A stretch of DNA of 64,000 bases. It comes from Ruegeria sp. A3M17. GTDB lineage: Bacteria; Pseudomonadota; Alphaproteobacteria; Rhodobacterales; Rhodobacteraceae. How positions within the stretch are numbered: the first letter of the stretch is position 1; every line of letters starts with the position of its first letter. A program made the position numbers and the translations under genes. Positions 37,220 to 47,220 of this stretch are shown here, piece after piece. The stretch is from positions 23,729-87,728 of the forward strand of contig NZ_QOCF01000003.1 of assembly GCF_003318255.1 (NCBI RefSeq), in the 5' to 3' direction. The notes under the pieces are model-generated. The model was not told the DNA's origin, did not search any database, and worked only from the letters and a program-made list of their open reading frames with translations.

Positions 37220-38008
37220 CTAAACCTTACTAATCCATGCAGGTTTTCTTTTTTCAAAGAACGCGCCGATTCCTTCCTTGGCCTCTTCGGTTTCCCACCT
37301 GTCAACCAACTTGCGGATCGTGTGGTCGATCACAGCATCGTCAATGCGCGGCCCCAGTTGGCGAACCAGTTGCTTGGCCGATGCCACCGCGCCGGGTGCA
37401 CAGGCAAGATAGGGCAGAACTTCGGCCTCAACCGCATCATTCAGGTCGGCAGCGGGCACAATTTTAGCTAGCAGGCCCAGCTCCACTGCTTCCGCAGCAT
37501 CAAACACCCGGGCCGACATGAACACGCGCCGCGCGCGGGCTTCGCCCATGCGGGCGATTACATAGGGGCCAATCGTGGCCGGGATCAGACCCAGCTTGGT
37601 CTCTGTCAGCCCCATTTTGACCGTGTCCACTCCAATCGCTACATCACAAACCGACGCCAATCCCACACCGCCCCCAAAGGCATTGCCGTGAATCGCGCCG
37701 ATCAGCGGTTTGGGCAACGTGTTCAGCGCCTGCAACATTTCGGCCAGCTTACGCGCCTCGACAAACCGGGTCTCGGATTCTGCCGCCATCTGAGATTGCA
37801 TCCACCCCAGATCACCGCCAGCACAAAAGCTTTTGCCCGCACCGGTCAGTACAACAACACGCACGGCGTCGTCGGTTCCAAGCTGGTGCGCGGCTTGCGT
37901 AAGATCAGTGATCATCTGCGCCGACATGGCGTTGTGCTTGTCGGCACGGTTCAGGGTCAGAGTAGCCACACCACGCGCGTCCGTGGTCACCGCAATCGTT
38001 TCAAACAT
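37220..38008 (-). CDS. liuC: Enoyl-CoA hydratase family, probable methylglutaconyl-CoA hydratase
   Basis: The 262-residue crotonase has the CoA-binding segment LNRADKHNAMSAQM (about 18-31), the oxyanion loop GKSFCAGGDLGWMQS (about 57-71) and GAIHGNAFGGGVGLASVCD (about 102-120) with the second oxyanion Gly. Context next to HMG-CoA lyase and both MCC subunits makes methylglutaconyl-CoA to HMG-CoA hydration the likely reaction in leucine breakdown. It is the last gene of the liu operon, nine bases after the lyase. Confidence 0.87.
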   Translation of the reverse strand: MFETIAVTTDARGVATLTLNRADKHNAMSAQMITDLTQAAHQLGTDDAVRVVVLTGAGKSFCAGGDLGWMQSQMAAESETRFVEARKLAEMLQALNTLPKPLIGAIHGNAFGGGVGLASVCDVAIGVDTVKMGLTETKLGLIPATIGPYVIARMGEARARRVFMSARVFDAAEAVELGLLAKIVPAADLNDAVEAEVLPYLACAPGAVASAKQLVRQLGPRIDDAVIDHTIRKLVDRWETEEAKEGIGAFFEKRKPAWISKV

Positions 38009-38017
38009 GTCCGCTCC

Positions 38018-38872
38018 TTACTGGGGTCGCATGGCGCGTGCCATCTGCGCGGCCTCTTCGATGACCGCAAGGTCGAGGCCGGTCTGATATCCAAGCCGCT
38101 CCAGATGGGCCACGACAGCTTCGGTGGCGACGTTTCCGGCGGCACCTGGTGCGTAAGGACACCCACCCAAACCTCCAACGGCGCTGTCGAACACCCGAAC
38201 GCCCAGCGCCAGCGCAGCGTCGATATTGTCGATGGCCCGCCCGTTGGTGTCGTGGAAATGCCCCGCCAGCCGCGTCATCGGTACGCGCTCGCGCACTGCC
38301 AGCAGCATATGGGCGATGGTGTCGGGCGTGCCCTGCCCCATAGTGTCCCCCAGCGATACTTCGTAGCACCCCATCGAAAACAGCCGGTCCGCAACTTCGG
38401 CCACTTTCTCGGGCGGCGTTGGTCCGTCATAGGGGCAATCAGTCACGCAGGACACATACCCACGTACCGGCAGGTCGATGTGGCGCGCAGCTTCAAGAAT
38501 CGGGGCAAAGCGGTCGATGGATTCTTCGACAGTCGCGTTGATATTGGCTTTTGAGAACCCTTCCGAGGCCGAAGCGAATACCGCGATCTCATCCGCCTTT
38601 GCGGCCAGAGCATCTTCGTATCCCTGCATGTTCGGCGTCAGGGCGCCATACCGGACGCCGTCGGCCCGCGTGATCCCGGCCAATACCTCCGCGCTGCCCG
38701 CCATTTGCGGCACCCATTTGGGCGAGACAAAACTGGCCACTTCAATGCGGTTGAAACCGGCCTTGCTCAGGCAATCGACCAGAGCCACCTTTTCCGCCAC
38801 TGCAATTTCGCGCTTTTCGTTTTGCAGACCGTCGCGCGGACCCACTTCGAAGATTTCGACCCGTTCACCCAT
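38018..38872 (-). CDS. liuE: Hydroxymethylglutaryl-CoA lyase
   Basis: The 284-residue TIM-barrel enzyme cleaves HMG-CoA to acetyl-CoA and acetoacetate. It shows EVGPRDGLQNEK (residues 7-18, with the catalytic Arg/Asp), ASFVSPKWVPQMAG, SLGDTMGQGTPD and the C-terminal loop GGLGGCPYAPGAAGNVATE with the active-site Cys. The ATG at 38872 has AGAAGGA upstream; an in-frame extension to 38917 is discarded. It starts 66 bases after mccA. Confidence 0.95.
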   Translation of the reverse strand: MGERVEIFEVGPRDGLQNEKREIAVAEKVALVDCLSKAGFNRIEVASFVSPKWVPQMAGSAEVLAGITRADGVRYGALTPNMQGYEDALAAKADEIAVFASASEGFSKANINATVEESIDRFAPILEAARHIDLPVRGYVSCVTDCPYDGPTPPEKVAEVADRLFSMGCYEVSLGDTMGQGTPDTIAHMLLAVRERVPMTRLAGHFHDTNGRAIDNIDAALALGVRVFDSAVGGLGGCPYAPGAAGNVATEAVVAHLERLGYQTGLDLAVIEEAAQMARAMRPQ

Positions 38873-38938
38873 TGCTGTGTCCTTCTCTGATTGCCGCATT
38901 CGATCCGACTGTGCCACGTTGTTCGAGAAGGGGACAGT

Positions 38939-40867
38939 TCATTCCTCCTCCAGCCGGACCAACGCCGCCCCGGCCTCGACCTGTGCCCCGGCATCCGCCA
39001 GCACTTCGGCAACGATGCCGTCGCGGGCGGCCAGCAGGGAGTGTTCCATTTTCATGGCCTCAAGGATCGCCAGCCGGTCACCTTCCTGCACGGCTTGACC
39101 CACCTGCGCAAAGACAGCTTTGACCAGACCGGGCATCGGGGCCTCAATCACATTGGTGTCGCCAGCGGCACCGGCATCGCGGTCCAACGGATCAACAATT
39201 TCCAGGACTTGACCATAGTTTTCAAAGACTGTGATCTGCGAACCCGAGACAGACACGCGCGGCATAGGGGCTCCGTCGATCATCCAACCGCCCGGACCGC
39301 GCTGGGCAAGGATCGTGTGTTCTCCGACCTGCCAGACCTGACGGTTCTGATCTTCTACCTGAACGTCCAGATCAATATCATCACCTGCCCGCAACTGGAC
39401 CGCGCGATGCAGCGGGGCCCATAGCGAAAACCCTGTTTCCTCATCTGTATCCACCAGATCCAAAGCCGTCATCGCCGCCGCGACGATCGAAGACGCCGGG
39501 ATCGGCTCTGCACGGGCCAGCGCGTCCAGATCGCGACCAATCAGGCCAGTATCAACATCACCGACGGCAAAGCCCGGATGCCGCGTCAGTGCGCCCAGAA
39601 AGCCAAGGTTCGTGACTGTCCCCGCAACCTCAGTGCCTTTCAGGGCGCGATGCAACTGTTCCAACGCGACTGCCCGCGTCGGACCATGCACGATCACCTT
39701 CGCGATCATCGGATCGTACCAGGGGCTGATCGTGTCACCCGCGCGCACGCCGCTATCGGCGCGGCATGCCGCGGGGAAGCGCAGATGGGTCAGTGTACCG
39801 GTCGCCGGCAGAAAGCCCTTTGGCACATCCTCGGCATAAAGCCGCGCCTCGAACGCGTGGCCCGAGATCGACAGGTCACTCTGCTGTTTGGGCAGGCTCT
39901 CGCCCGCTGCAACACGCAACTGCCATTCGACAAGGTCGACGCCGGTGATCGCCTCGGTCACCGGGTGTTCAACCTGCAAACGCGTGTTCATCTCCATGAA
40001 CCAGAACCGGTCCGGACGCAGCCCGTCCGAGGCATCCACGATGAATTCAACCGTCCCCGCGCCTTTGTAACCAATGGCTTCGGCAGCACGCACGCCCGCC
40101 TGCCCCATCGCTTCGCGCATCTCAATGGTCATGCCCGGAGCCGGCGCTTCTTCAATCACTTTCTGGTGCCGCCGTTGCAGCGAGCAGTCGCGTTCAAACA
40201 GATGCACAGCGTGGGTGCCGTCGCCAAACACCTGAACCTCGATATGGCGGGGCTTGGAGACAAATTTCTCGACCAGAACAGCATCATTGCCAAATGCGGT
40301 GCGGGCCTCACCCCGGGCGCTGTCCAGTGCCTCGGTAAAATCTGCGGGCCGCTCGACCAGCCGCATGCCTTTGCCACCGCCACCCGCGACGGCCTTGATC
40401 AGGATCGGATAGCCGATGGTATCCGCCGCACCCGCCAGATGCTCGGGGTCCTGATTGTCGCCGTGATACCCCGGAACAACCGGCACGCCCGCCTGCTCCA
40501 TCAATACCTTGGCCGCGTCTTTGAGACCCATCTTGCGGATCGCATCCGCCGAAGGGCCAATGAAGGTCAGGCCAACCGCCTCGACCGCATCCACGAAATC
40601 CGGGTTTTCCGAGAGAAAACCGTAACCTGGATGGATCGCCTGCGCCCCGGTATCGAGCGCAGCTTGAATGATCACGTCGCCCTTGAGATAGCTCTCAGCC
40701 GGCGCCGCACCACCGATATGAACAGCCTCGTCCGCCATCTGCACATGCCTGGCCGACGCATCGGCATCAGAATACACAGCCACGCAAGGTACGCCCATTT
40801 TCTGAGCGGTTTCCATCACCCGGCAAGCAATCTCGCCCCGGTTGGCAATCAGGATTTTATTGAACAT
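38939..40867 (-). CDS. mccA: Methylcrotonoyl-CoA carboxylase alpha (biotin) subunit
   Basis: The 642-residue subunit has the biotin carboxylase domain (MFNKILIANRGEIACRV start, ATP-grasp KAVAGGGGKGMRLV, EMNTRLQVEHPVTE), a linker domain and the C-terminal biotinyl domain with the attachment motif EAMKMEHSL and target Lys. With MccB it carboxylates 3-methylcrotonyl-CoA in leucine degradation. The start overlaps by 11 bases the end of an unrelated orphan gene. An extension to 41041 is discarded since the family starts at MFNKIL. Confidence 0.95.
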   Translation of the reverse strand: MFNKILIANRGEIACRVMETAQKMGVPCVAVYSDADASARHVQMADEAVHIGGAAPAESYLKGDVIIQAALDTGAQAIHPGYGFLSENPDFVDAVEAVGLTFIGPSADAIRKMGLKDAAKVLMEQAGVPVVPGYHGDNQDPEHLAGAADTIGYPILIKAVAGGGGKGMRLVERPADFTEALDSARGEARTAFGNDAVLVEKFVSKPRHIEVQVFGDGTHAVHLFERDCSLQRRHQKVIEEAPAPGMTIEMREAMGQAGVRAAEAIGYKGAGTVEFIVDASDGLRPDRFWFMEMNTRLQVEHPVTEAITGVDLVEWQLRVAAGESLPKQQSDLSISGHAFEARLYAEDVPKGFLPATGTLTHLRFPAACRADSGVRAGDTISPWYDPMIAKVIVHGPTRAVALEQLHRALKGTEVAGTVTNLGFLGALTRHPGFAVGDVDTGLIGRDLDALARAEPIPASSIVAAAMTALDLVDTDEETGFSLWAPLHRAVQLRAGDDIDLDVQVEDQNRQVWQVGEHTILAQRGPGGWMIDGAPMPRVSVSGSQITVFENYGQVLEIVDPLDRDAGAAGDTNVIEAPMPGLVKAVFAQVGQAVQEGDRLAILEAMKMEHSLLAARDGIVAEVLADAGAQVEAGAALVRLEEE

Positions 40868-41315
40868 TGTAAACCGGTCCTTCGAATGCCAAGCCATCTG
40901 GCTTTTCGGTTTTGAGCTTCCATGAAGACGCCGTGCATTCGAACGTTTCATCGCGGAAATAGAACAAATAATGATTGGCGCATGTCGGCCTTTGACCAGT
41001 GGTAATCCAAGGCGTCTTTTCCTGTTCCTCCAGTAGATCACCAGTCACAGCGAAGAACTCTCCCCATTCCGGAGCAAGCCTGCTGAAGCGACATCGGTCC
41101 TTAAACCAACCTTCGTCATTGATAGGTAAAAACCGAAACCGATGGCATCCATTAAACTGCAGGTACAACGCGCCTTGCGACAACTCAGCTGGATTGCTCC
41201 AGACGTTTGGAGCGAAGCGAAGCCAGCACTGATTTTTCTCCAAACCTACACTAGGCAATGGAGCATTCGGGTCAGCATTCCAACCATTGCTCAGCTTTTC
41301 GAAAGCTGTAGCCAT
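40857..41315 (-). CDS. Hypothetical cytoplasmic protein between mccB and mccA
   Basis: I do not recognise this 152-residue protein. It has no signal peptide or membrane helix, is rich in Trp, Phe and Tyr, and has four Cys. It starts one base after the mccB stop (TAG T ATG) and its end overlaps mccA by 11 bases. Hand-counted GC in 41101-41160 is 24/60, much lower than mccA and mccB, so it looks like recently acquired DNA placed without scar between two subunits of one enzyme. Confidence 0.65.
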   Translation of the reverse strand: MATAFEKLSNGWNADPNAPLPSVGLEKNQCWLRFAPNVWSNPAELSQGALYLQFNGCHRFRFLPINDEGWFKDRCRFSRLAPEWGEFFAVTGDLLEEQEKTPWITTGQRPTCANHYLFYFRDETFECTASSWKLKTEKPDGLAFEGPVYNVQ

Positions 41316-41316
41316 A

Positions 41317-42921
41317 CTACATCCTGAACACGCCAAAGCGTGTCTCCTCAATCGGCGCATTCAGTGCCGCGTTCAACGACAAGGACAGCACGTCCCGGCT
41401 TTTGCGCGGGTCGATAATTCCGTCGTCCCACAGCCGCGCTGAGGCATAGAGCGGATGGGATTGTTCTTCGAACATCTCCAGCGTGGGGCGCTTGAATTCG
41501 GCCTCTTCTTCCGCCGACCAAGTTCCGCCTTGGCGTTCAATCCCGTCCCGCTTGACGGTAGCCAGAACACCCGCCGCCTGCTCGCCGCCCATCACGGAAA
41601 TGCGCGAGTTCGGCCATGTCCACAGGAACCGCGGTTGGTAAGCCCGGCCTGACATGCCGTAATTCCCTGCTCCGAACGACCCACCCACCAGCATGGTGAT
41701 TTTTGGCACATTGGTTGTGGCCACCGCAGTCACCATCTTGGCCCCGTGCCGCGCAATACCTTCGTTTTCGTATTTGCGGCCAACCATGAAGCCGGTGATG
41801 TTCTGCAGGAACACCAATGGAATTTTGCGCTGCGAACACAGCTCGACGAAATGCGCGCCCTTCTGTGCAGCCTCGGAAAACAGCACGCCATTGTTGGCGA
41901 TGATCCCGACCGGGCAGCCTTTGACATGAGCGAACCCGGTCACCAGCGTTTCACCAAAGCGCGGCTTGAATTCGTCAAAGCGCGAGCCATCGACCAGCCG
42001 CGCGATCACCTCGCGAATGTCATAGGGCGTGCGCAGATCGGCGGGGACGACGCCCAGAATTTCTTCGGGGTCATAGGCCGGATCCTCGGGGTTGGCCCAA
42101 TCCACCGTCTGTGGCTTGCGCCGGTTCAGCGATCCTACGGCCCGCCGCGCCAAAGCCAGCGCGTGGGCGTCATCCTCGGCCAGATAATCCGCCACCCCGG
42201 ACAGGCGCGTATGGACATCCCCGCCACCCAAGTCTTCGGCGCTGACCACCTCACCTGTCGCGGCCTTGACCAGAGGTGGTCCGGCCAGAAAGATAGTGCC
42301 CTGTTCCCGGACAATTATCGTTACATCCGACATCGCGGGCACATAAGCTCCACCCGCCGTACACGACCCCATCACCACAGCGATTTGCGGGATGCCCTTC
42401 GCGCTCATCCGCGCCTGATTATAGAAGATGCGGCCAAAGTGGTCGCGGTCGGGGAAGACTTCATCCTGATTGGGCAGGTTCGCGCCGCCGCTGTCGACCA
42501 GATAGATGCAGGGCAGTTGGTTTTCTTCAGCAATCTCCTGCGCGCGCAGGTGCTTTTTGACTGACATCGGGTAATAGGTGCCACCCTTCACGGTGGCATC
42601 GTTGCACACCACCATGACCTCTTGCCCCTGCACCCGGCCAATCCCTGCAATGACCCCGGCACAGGGCGCAGCGTCGCCATACATCGCATGCGCCGCCGTC
42701 GCGCCGATCTCAAGGAACGGAGACCCCGGGTCCAGCAAGTTCGCCAGCCTACGACGCGGCAGCATCTTGCCCCGCGATTCATGCCGTGCGCGGGATTTCT
42801 CGCCTCCGCCCATGCGGGCGGCCTCGGCGGCGTCGGCAATTTGCGCCAACGCATCCAGATGCGCTGCGCGGTTTTCCCGGAAGCCTTCGGACGAGGGCAA
42901 AGCAGAGGATCGGAGCTTCAT
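41317..42921 (-). CDS. mccB: Methylcrotonoyl-CoA carboxylase beta (carboxyltransferase) subunit
   Basis: The 534-residue protein is the carboxyltransferase half of MCC, with two crotonase-like domains. Segments: [20 protein letters not shown] (about 49-68), [36 protein letters not shown] and [20 protein letters not shown]. Length matches MccB. It starts inside the end of a TPR-like gene (ATGA overlap), and an orphan gene separates it from mccA. Confidence 0.95.
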   Translation of the reverse strand: MKLRSSALPSSEGFRENRAAHLDALAQIADAAEAARMGGGEKSRARHESRGKMLPRRRLANLLDPGSPFLEIGATAAHAMYGDAAPCAGVIAGIGRVQGQEVMVVCNDATVKGGTYYPMSVKKHLRAQEIAEENQLPCIYLVDSGGANLPNQDEVFPDRDHFGRIFYNQARMSAKGIPQIAVVMGSCTAGGAYVPAMSDVTIIVREQGTIFLAGPPLVKAATGEVVSAEDLGGGDVHTRLSGVADYLAEDDAHALALARRAVGSLNRRKPQTVDWANPEDPAYDPEEILGVVPADLRTPYDIREVIARLVDGSRFDEFKPRFGETLVTGFAHVKGCPVGIIANNGVLFSEAAQKGAHFVELCSQRKIPLVFLQNITGFMVGRKYENEGIARHGAKMVTAVATTNVPKITMLVGGSFGAGNYGMSGRAYQPRFLWTWPNSRISVMGGEQAAGVLATVKRDGIERQGGTWSAEEEAEFKRPTLEMFEEQSHPLYASARLWDDGIIDPRKSRDVLSLSLNAALNAPIEETRFGVFRM

Positions 42922-43718
42922 CTTGTGTACTCTCTTAGAAAATCTCGAACGGGGTTTTCGCTGACTGCAAAGCTCTGCATCAGACGCGCGTAACCTTGCG
43001 CCACGTTACTGGAACAAACTGCGTCCAGTTTTTTGATCTCTGGCTCTTCCAGAAAATCTTCCAGCTCCGACATCGGAACCATGAAATAGTAGTCAAATGG
43101 CAACATCTCGGCCGCCATCTCCATCGCCTCGATGGCGTCTTCGTTATCCCCGCGGCACAAATAGGCCAGGGATAGGTTGCGATAGGCGTTTCCCATATCG
43201 TCATAGGCGCCATCCGCCTCGTACTGGCTTACGGCAAGTTTGAAACGCCCGACGACCTCGCGATTGTAAAAGTTCTCGTCCGCTTGCGCTTCCGGCAGAA
43301 ACATCGAGACATAGGCCAGATTTTCATCATGCCATCCGTCGGTTTGCATCTCGGTGCTGAAGACACTTCTCAGCATGCGGATTTCGGGTTCATATTTCAG
43401 GGTGCTGTAAGAGGCAGAGATTGCATCTAAATAGTTGTCGTAAAATGCAATTTTTCGTTTGTCTTCGTCATCAAGGTTCGCCACTCGACCGGCTACTTTG
43501 CGCAATTCAGAGATAGCCTCGTCGGGATAACCATAATAAACCAGAAGGTCTGCCAGTTGCAGTTGCTCTATGACTGCAATTTTGTCTTCGACCGCCTTAT
43601 CGATTGTGTCCTGCATCCAGTTTTCGAAATACGCCTTGCCTGCCCATGCAGCGCCAATGACCGCAATTGCGGTGGCGCTAAATTCAATTCCCGTTCTGAC
43701 GCTGGATTTATCCGGCAT
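42918..43718 (-). CDS. Hypothetical membrane-anchored TPR-like protein
   Basis: The 266-residue protein has one N-terminal hydrophobic segment ([20 protein letters not shown], about 12-31) and then helical repeats that look like tetratricopeptide units ([20 protein letters not shown] and [20 protein letters not shown]). I do not recognise a family. It overlaps the acyl-CoA synthetase gene by 11 bases and mccB by four. GC in 43381-43440 is 25/60, well below its neighbours. Interaction or scaffold functions are possible but unsupported. Confidence 0.65.
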   Translation of the reverse strand: MPDKSSVRTGIEFSATAIAVIGAAWAGKAYFENWMQDTIDKAVEDKIAVIEQLQLADLLVYYGYPDEAISELRKVAGRVANLDDEDKRKIAFYDNYLDAISASYSTLKYEPEIRMLRSVFSTEMQTDGWHDENLAYVSMFLPEAQADENFYNREVVGRFKLAVSQYEADGAYDDMGNAYRNLSLAYLCRGDNEDAIEAMEMAAEMLPFDYYFMVPMSELEDFLEEPEIKKLDAVCSSNVAQGYARLMQSFAVSENPVRDFLREYTR

Positions 43719-45240
43719 GGCATTCCTCCTCAGACGCGCGACGTTTCAATTCTTTTCGGATTACTTTTCCGGTCACGGTCAAAGGCAACTCTTGCACAAA
43801 AGCCACTTCACGGGGGTAAGAATAATGCGCAAGGCGGGTTTTAACCCACTCCTGCAACTCGGATTCTGAGGCGTCGGCCGCCGGTTTCAAAACCACATAT
43901 GCCTTGACGATTTCTGTCCGCAGCTTGTCGGGCTTGCCGACCACGCCGACCGTCGCCACCGCCGGGTGGGTCAGCAGGCAATCTTCGATCTCAGCCGGGC
44001 CGATACGATAACCGGACGATGTGATGACATCATCGTCGCGCCCAACGAAACGCAGGTACTCACCCTCCCACACGCCGCGGTCACCGGTGATCAGCCAGTC
44101 GCCACGGAACTTCTCAGCCGTCGCCTTGGGCCGGTTCCAATACTCCAAAAGCATCGAGGCTGAGCCGCGCCGGATGGCCACGTCTCCCTCTTCGTTCGTC
44201 GCCTGACCGTCTTCATCAATCACCGCAACTTCGTGCCCAGGGACCGGCTTGCCGATACAACCGGGGCGCACGGGGAATTCATCTGTGCAGGAGGAAACAA
44301 CCATGTTGCACTCGGTCTGCCCGTAGAATTCGTTGATCGTCAGACCAAACGCCTGTTGCCCCCAGGCCAGCATCTCCGCCCCCAGCGGCTCGCCCCCGGA
44401 CGCGACAGAGCGTAGCCCGGAAATCGCCCGATCAGAGGCCTTGAGCATCCGAAGGGCCGTTGGGGGAAAGAACACGTTCCGCACACCACCGCGCGCGATC
44501 ACATCGGCGCAGGCTTCGGGGGTGAATTTATCCAGCCGTGCGGCGACAACGGGGATACCTAGCGCAAGACCGGGCATCAGCACATCGAACAGCCCACCGA
44601 TCCAGGCCCAATCGGCCGGTGTCCAGAGGCAGTCGCCCTCTCGCAGGTTGTTATGGCTGATCGAAACCCCCGGCAAGTGGCCGGTCAGCACCCGGTGGCC
44701 ATGCAACGCGCCTTTCGGGCTGCCCGTGGTGCCAGAGGTATAGATCAACACTGCCGGATCCTCTGGCCCGGTGTCAGCGTAAGGCACAACGCCTCCGTCT
44801 TCACCAATCTGGTCCGCCATGAGCGGCTTGGCCAGATCCCCTAACAGCGTTGCGCCTTCTGGGTCGGTCAGCACAACCTGCGCCCCGGCATCACCCACTC
44901 GGGATCGCAAGGCATCCTGCTTGAACAGTTTGAACAAGGGAACCGAGATGGCACCGATTTTCCAGATCGCCAAATGCGCCGCCGCACACCACGGCGATTG
45001 GCTGAGAAGCACTCCTACGCGATCCCCCGGCTGCACTTTTTTCGACAGCGCACGCGCGATCCCGTCTGTCGTTTCGGCAAGCTGCCCGTAGGTGACGCGC
45101 CGCTCGTCGCTTCCGGTCAAGTCGATCACGGCAACGTGATCCGGTGCGTGCTCAAGACACTGGCGCGCCATGTTCAAACGAGATGGCACGTCCCAGCCCC
45201 CCGCTGAACGCAAACCCGGTATGCGATTAGCTTCTGGCAC
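43708..45240 (-). CDS. AMP-dependent acyl-CoA synthetase
   Basis: The 510-residue adenylate-forming enzyme has the P-loop motif LIYTSGTTGSPKGALHG (about 144-160), NEFYGQTECNMVVS, a hinge GDRGVWEGEYLRFVGRDDD and the C-terminal catalytic Lys region LTVTGKVIRKELKRR. It would activate a short or branched acid to its CoA ester; isovalerate or a related acid fits its place at the head of the liu operon, but this is inference. The start is a GTG with AAGGG nine bases upstream. Confidence 0.87.
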   Translation of the reverse strand: MPEANRIPGLRSAGGWDVPSRLNMARQCLEHAPDHVAVIDLTGSDERRVTYGQLAETTDGIARALSKKVQPGDRVGVLLSQSPWCAAAHLAIWKIGAISVPLFKLFKQDALRSRVGDAGAQVVLTDPEGATLLGDLAKPLMADQIGEDGGVVPYADTGPEDPAVLIYTSGTTGSPKGALHGHRVLTGHLPGVSISHNNLREGDCLWTPADWAWIGGLFDVLMPGLALGIPVVAARLDKFTPEACADVIARGGVRNVFFPPTALRMLKASDRAISGLRSVASGGEPLGAEMLAWGQQAFGLTINEFYGQTECNMVVSSCTDEFPVRPGCIGKPVPGHEVAVIDEDGQATNEEGDVAIRRGSASMLLEYWNRPKATAEKFRGDWLITGDRGVWEGEYLRFVGRDDDVITSSGYRIGPAEIEDCLLTHPAVATVGVVGKPDKLRTEIVKAYVVLKPAADASESELQEWVKTRLAHYSYPREVAFVQELPLTVTGKVIRKELKRRASEEECHAG

Positions 45241-45304
45241 GCTGCAATTCCCTTATTTTCAAGGGCCTTACCGGAGAAACCTCCGATGACCCCGTCACAC
45301 AAAT

Positions 45305-45318
45305 TTGATGCAGATCAG
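45305..45318. promoter_or_regulatory. FNR/FnrL-like binding site between ompW and the liu operon
   Basis: TTGAT-GCAG-ATCAG matches the FNR consensus TTGAT-N4-ATCAA at nine of ten positions. Its centre is about 65 bases before the ompW ATG, which fits activation from near -41.5 if transcription starts about 24 bases before the ATG. It also overlaps the -10 hexamer of the candidate promoter of the divergent acyl-CoA synthetase gene. Confidence 0.55.
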
Positions 45319-45343
45319 AGTGCGCGGACCACGCGGCTGTCAA
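45314..45343 (-). promoter_or_regulatory. Candidate promoter of the acyl-CoA synthetase / liu operon
   Basis: On the minus strand a consensus TTGACA (45343-45338) is followed by 18 bases and TCTGAT (45319-45314). Transcription would start about 65-70 bases before the GTG of the synthetase gene. The -10 overlaps the FNR-like box. Confidence 0.4.
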
Positions 45344-45376
45344 TTCAATCTCATCAACTGAACCAAAGGCAAGACC

Positions 45377-45982
45377 ATGACCAACAAACTCGCCGCTTTG
45401 ACACTTTCCACCGCGCTGGTGGCGCTTGCCGCCCCCGCCTTTGCCCAATCGCAGGGTGATTGGACCGTCGGTGTCGGTGTCGGTTACCTCAACCCCAAAT
45501 CCGACAATGGCACGTTGGCCGGACAAAAGGCCGAGATCGACTCGGACACCCGCCCGATCTTCACTGCCGAGTATTTCATCCGTGACAATCTGGGCATCGA
45601 ACTGCTGGCCGCAACGCCGTTCAAGCACACCGTAACCTTGGGCGGAAGCACAGAGGCTGGCACCGTCAAGCACCTGCCGCCCACCTTGTCGCTGAACTAT
45701 CACTTCCCGACCAACAGCGCATGGAAGCCCTATGTCGGTGCCGGTCTGAACTACACCATCTTTTTTGACGAGCAGTCCGCGTTGGGTGATCTGAAGGTCG
45801 ATGACTCTTTCGGCGTCTCGCTGCAGGCCGGTCTGGATTATATGGTCTCGGACACCGGCGCTATCCGCCTGAACGTCCGCTGGTTCGATATCGACACGGA
45901 CGTCAAGTTGAACGGAACGAAGATCGGCAAAGCAGATATCGATCCCTTCCTCGTCGGCGTATCCTACGTTCATAAGTTCTGA
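45377..45982 (+). CDS. ompW: OmpW family outer membrane protein
   Basis: The 201-residue protein has a signal peptide (MTNKLAALTLSTALVALAAP, cleavage after AFA at 23) and an eight-strand barrel pattern with LNYHFPTNSAWKPYVGAGLN (about 108-127) and a C-terminal YVHKF ending in Phe, as usual for outer membrane barrels. OmpW channels take up small hydrophobic compounds and, in enteric bacteria, respond to oxygen. It lies inside the leucine catabolic region on the opposite strand, behind an FNR-like box. Confidence 0.92.
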   Translation: MTNKLAALTLSTALVALAAPAFAQSQGDWTVGVGVGYLNPKSDNGTLAGQKAEIDSDTRPIFTAEYFIRDNLGIELLAATPFKHTVTLGGSTEAGTVKHLPPTLSLNYHFPTNSAWKPYVGAGLNYTIFFDEQSALGDLKVDDSFGVSLQAGLDYMVSDTGAIRLNVRWFDIDTDVKLNGTKIGKADIDPFLVGVSYVHKF

Positions 45983-45992
45983 TCCTTACAAG

Positions 45993-46031
45993 GAAAGCGC
46001 TTCGCAGTTCCCTCGTCTACGAAGCGTTTTC
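45993..46031 (+). terminator. Rho-independent terminator after ompW
   Basis: GAAAGCGCTTCG (45993-46004) pairs with CGAAGCGTTTTC (46020-46031) with one mismatch across a 15-base loop; the right arm carries a TTTT and CTTCTC follows. It lies 11 bases after the ompW stop, just ahead of the converging ivd gene. Confidence 0.6.
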
Positions 46032-46036
46032 TTCTC

Positions 46037-47200
46037 TCAGCGCATCTCGTTCATCAGTTCCCGCCCGATCAACATCCGGCGGATTTCGCTGGTGCCCGCG
46101 CCAATCTCCATCAGCTTGGCATCACGGAAAATCCGGCTGACCGCCGAGTCGGACAAGAACCCTGCCCCGCCCATCGCCTGAACGGCCTGATGCGCCTGCG
46201 ACATGCCCTGTTCTGAGGCATAGAGGCAGCACGCAGCCGCGTCCTGACGGGTCACGTCGCCCCGGTCACAGGCTTTGGCGACCTCATAGACATAGGCCCG
46301 GGCGGAATTCATCGCGGTATACATATCCGCGATCTTGCCCTGCATCAGTTGGAAGCTGCCGATCGGTTTGCCGAACTGCTTACGCTCGGCCATGTAGGGC
46401 ATGATCTCATCCAGACAGGCCGCCATGATGCCGGTCCCGATCCCGGCCAGAACCACACGTTCATAGTCCAGCCCGGACATCAGAACCGCAATGCCCTTAC
46501 CTTCTTCGCCCAAAACGTTTTCGAACGGCACCTCGACATCTTCAAAGATCAGCTCGGCCGTGTTCGAACCGCGCATCCCCAACTTGTCGAAATGGGGCGA
46601 GGTCGAGAAGCCCTTCATCTCTTTCTCAATCAGAAACGCGGTGATGCCCTTCGATCCGGCCTCCGGGTTGGTCTTGGCATATACGACCAGCGTATCCGCG
46701 TCCGGCCCGTTGGTGATCCAGTACTTGTTGCCATTCAGGCGATAGTGGTCATTGCGTTTTTCAGCACGCAACTTCATCGACACAACGTCGGATCCAGCAG
46801 ACGCCTCGGACATGGCCAACGCACCAACATGTTCGCCCGAAATCAGGCGCGGAAGGTACTTCGCCTTCTGCTCGTCATTACCGTTCAGCTTGATCTGATT
46901 GACGCACAGGTTCGAATGCGCGCCATAAGACAGAGAGACCGAGGCCGACGCCCGCGCAACCTCTTCCACCGCAACGGTGTGGGCCAGATAGGACATCCCT
47001 GCCCCGCCGTATTCCTCGGACACAGTGATTCCAAGCAGACCCAGATCGCCCATCTCTTTCCAAAGCTCGTTTGGAAAGGCGTTCGAGGCATCGATGTCAC
47101 CAGCCATCGGCTTGACCCGCTCCTGCGCCCAACGGTGCACCATTTCGCGCAGGGCATTCACGTCCTCGCCCAGATCAAATTGCATGGCCGCCGTGAACAT
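46037..47200 (-). CDS. ivd: Isovaleryl-CoA dehydrogenase
   Basis: The 387-residue acyl-CoA dehydrogenase converts isovaleryl-CoA to 3-methylcrotonyl-CoA with FAD. It shows [20 protein letters not shown] (about 133-152), [18 protein letters not shown] and the C-terminal [40 protein letters not shown]. The IVD-type Glu placed in helix G ([11 protein letters not shown]) rather than in the YEGT loop fits isovaleryl rather than short-chain enzymes; here the loop reads IGAGTSE. The ATG at 47200 has GAGGAGA upstream. It has its own promoter. Confidence 0.93.
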   Translation of the reverse strand: MFTAAMQFDLGEDVNALREMVHRWAQERVKPMAGDIDASNAFPNELWKEMGDLGLLGITVSEEYGGAGMSYLAHTVAVEEVARASASVSLSYGAHSNLCVNQIKLNGNDEQKAKYLPRLISGEHVGALAMSEASAGSDVVSMKLRAEKRNDHYRLNGNKYWITNGPDADTLVVYAKTNPEAGSKGITAFLIEKEMKGFSTSPHFDKLGMRGSNTAELIFEDVEVPFENVLGEEGKGIAVLMSGLDYERVVLAGIGTGIMAACLDEIMPYMAERKQFGKPIGSFQLMQGKIADMYTAMNSARAYVYEVAKACDRGDVTRQDAAACCLYASEQGMSQAHQAVQAMGGAGFLSDSAVSRIFRDAKLMEIGAGTSEIRRMLIGRELMNEMR

Positions 47201-47220
47201 AAGCGATCTCCTCTTTCGCA

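Noticed and set aside
39578..40915. A 445-codon plus-strand frame opposite mccA
   Set aside because: Shadow of mccA third-position GC; no start context or motif.
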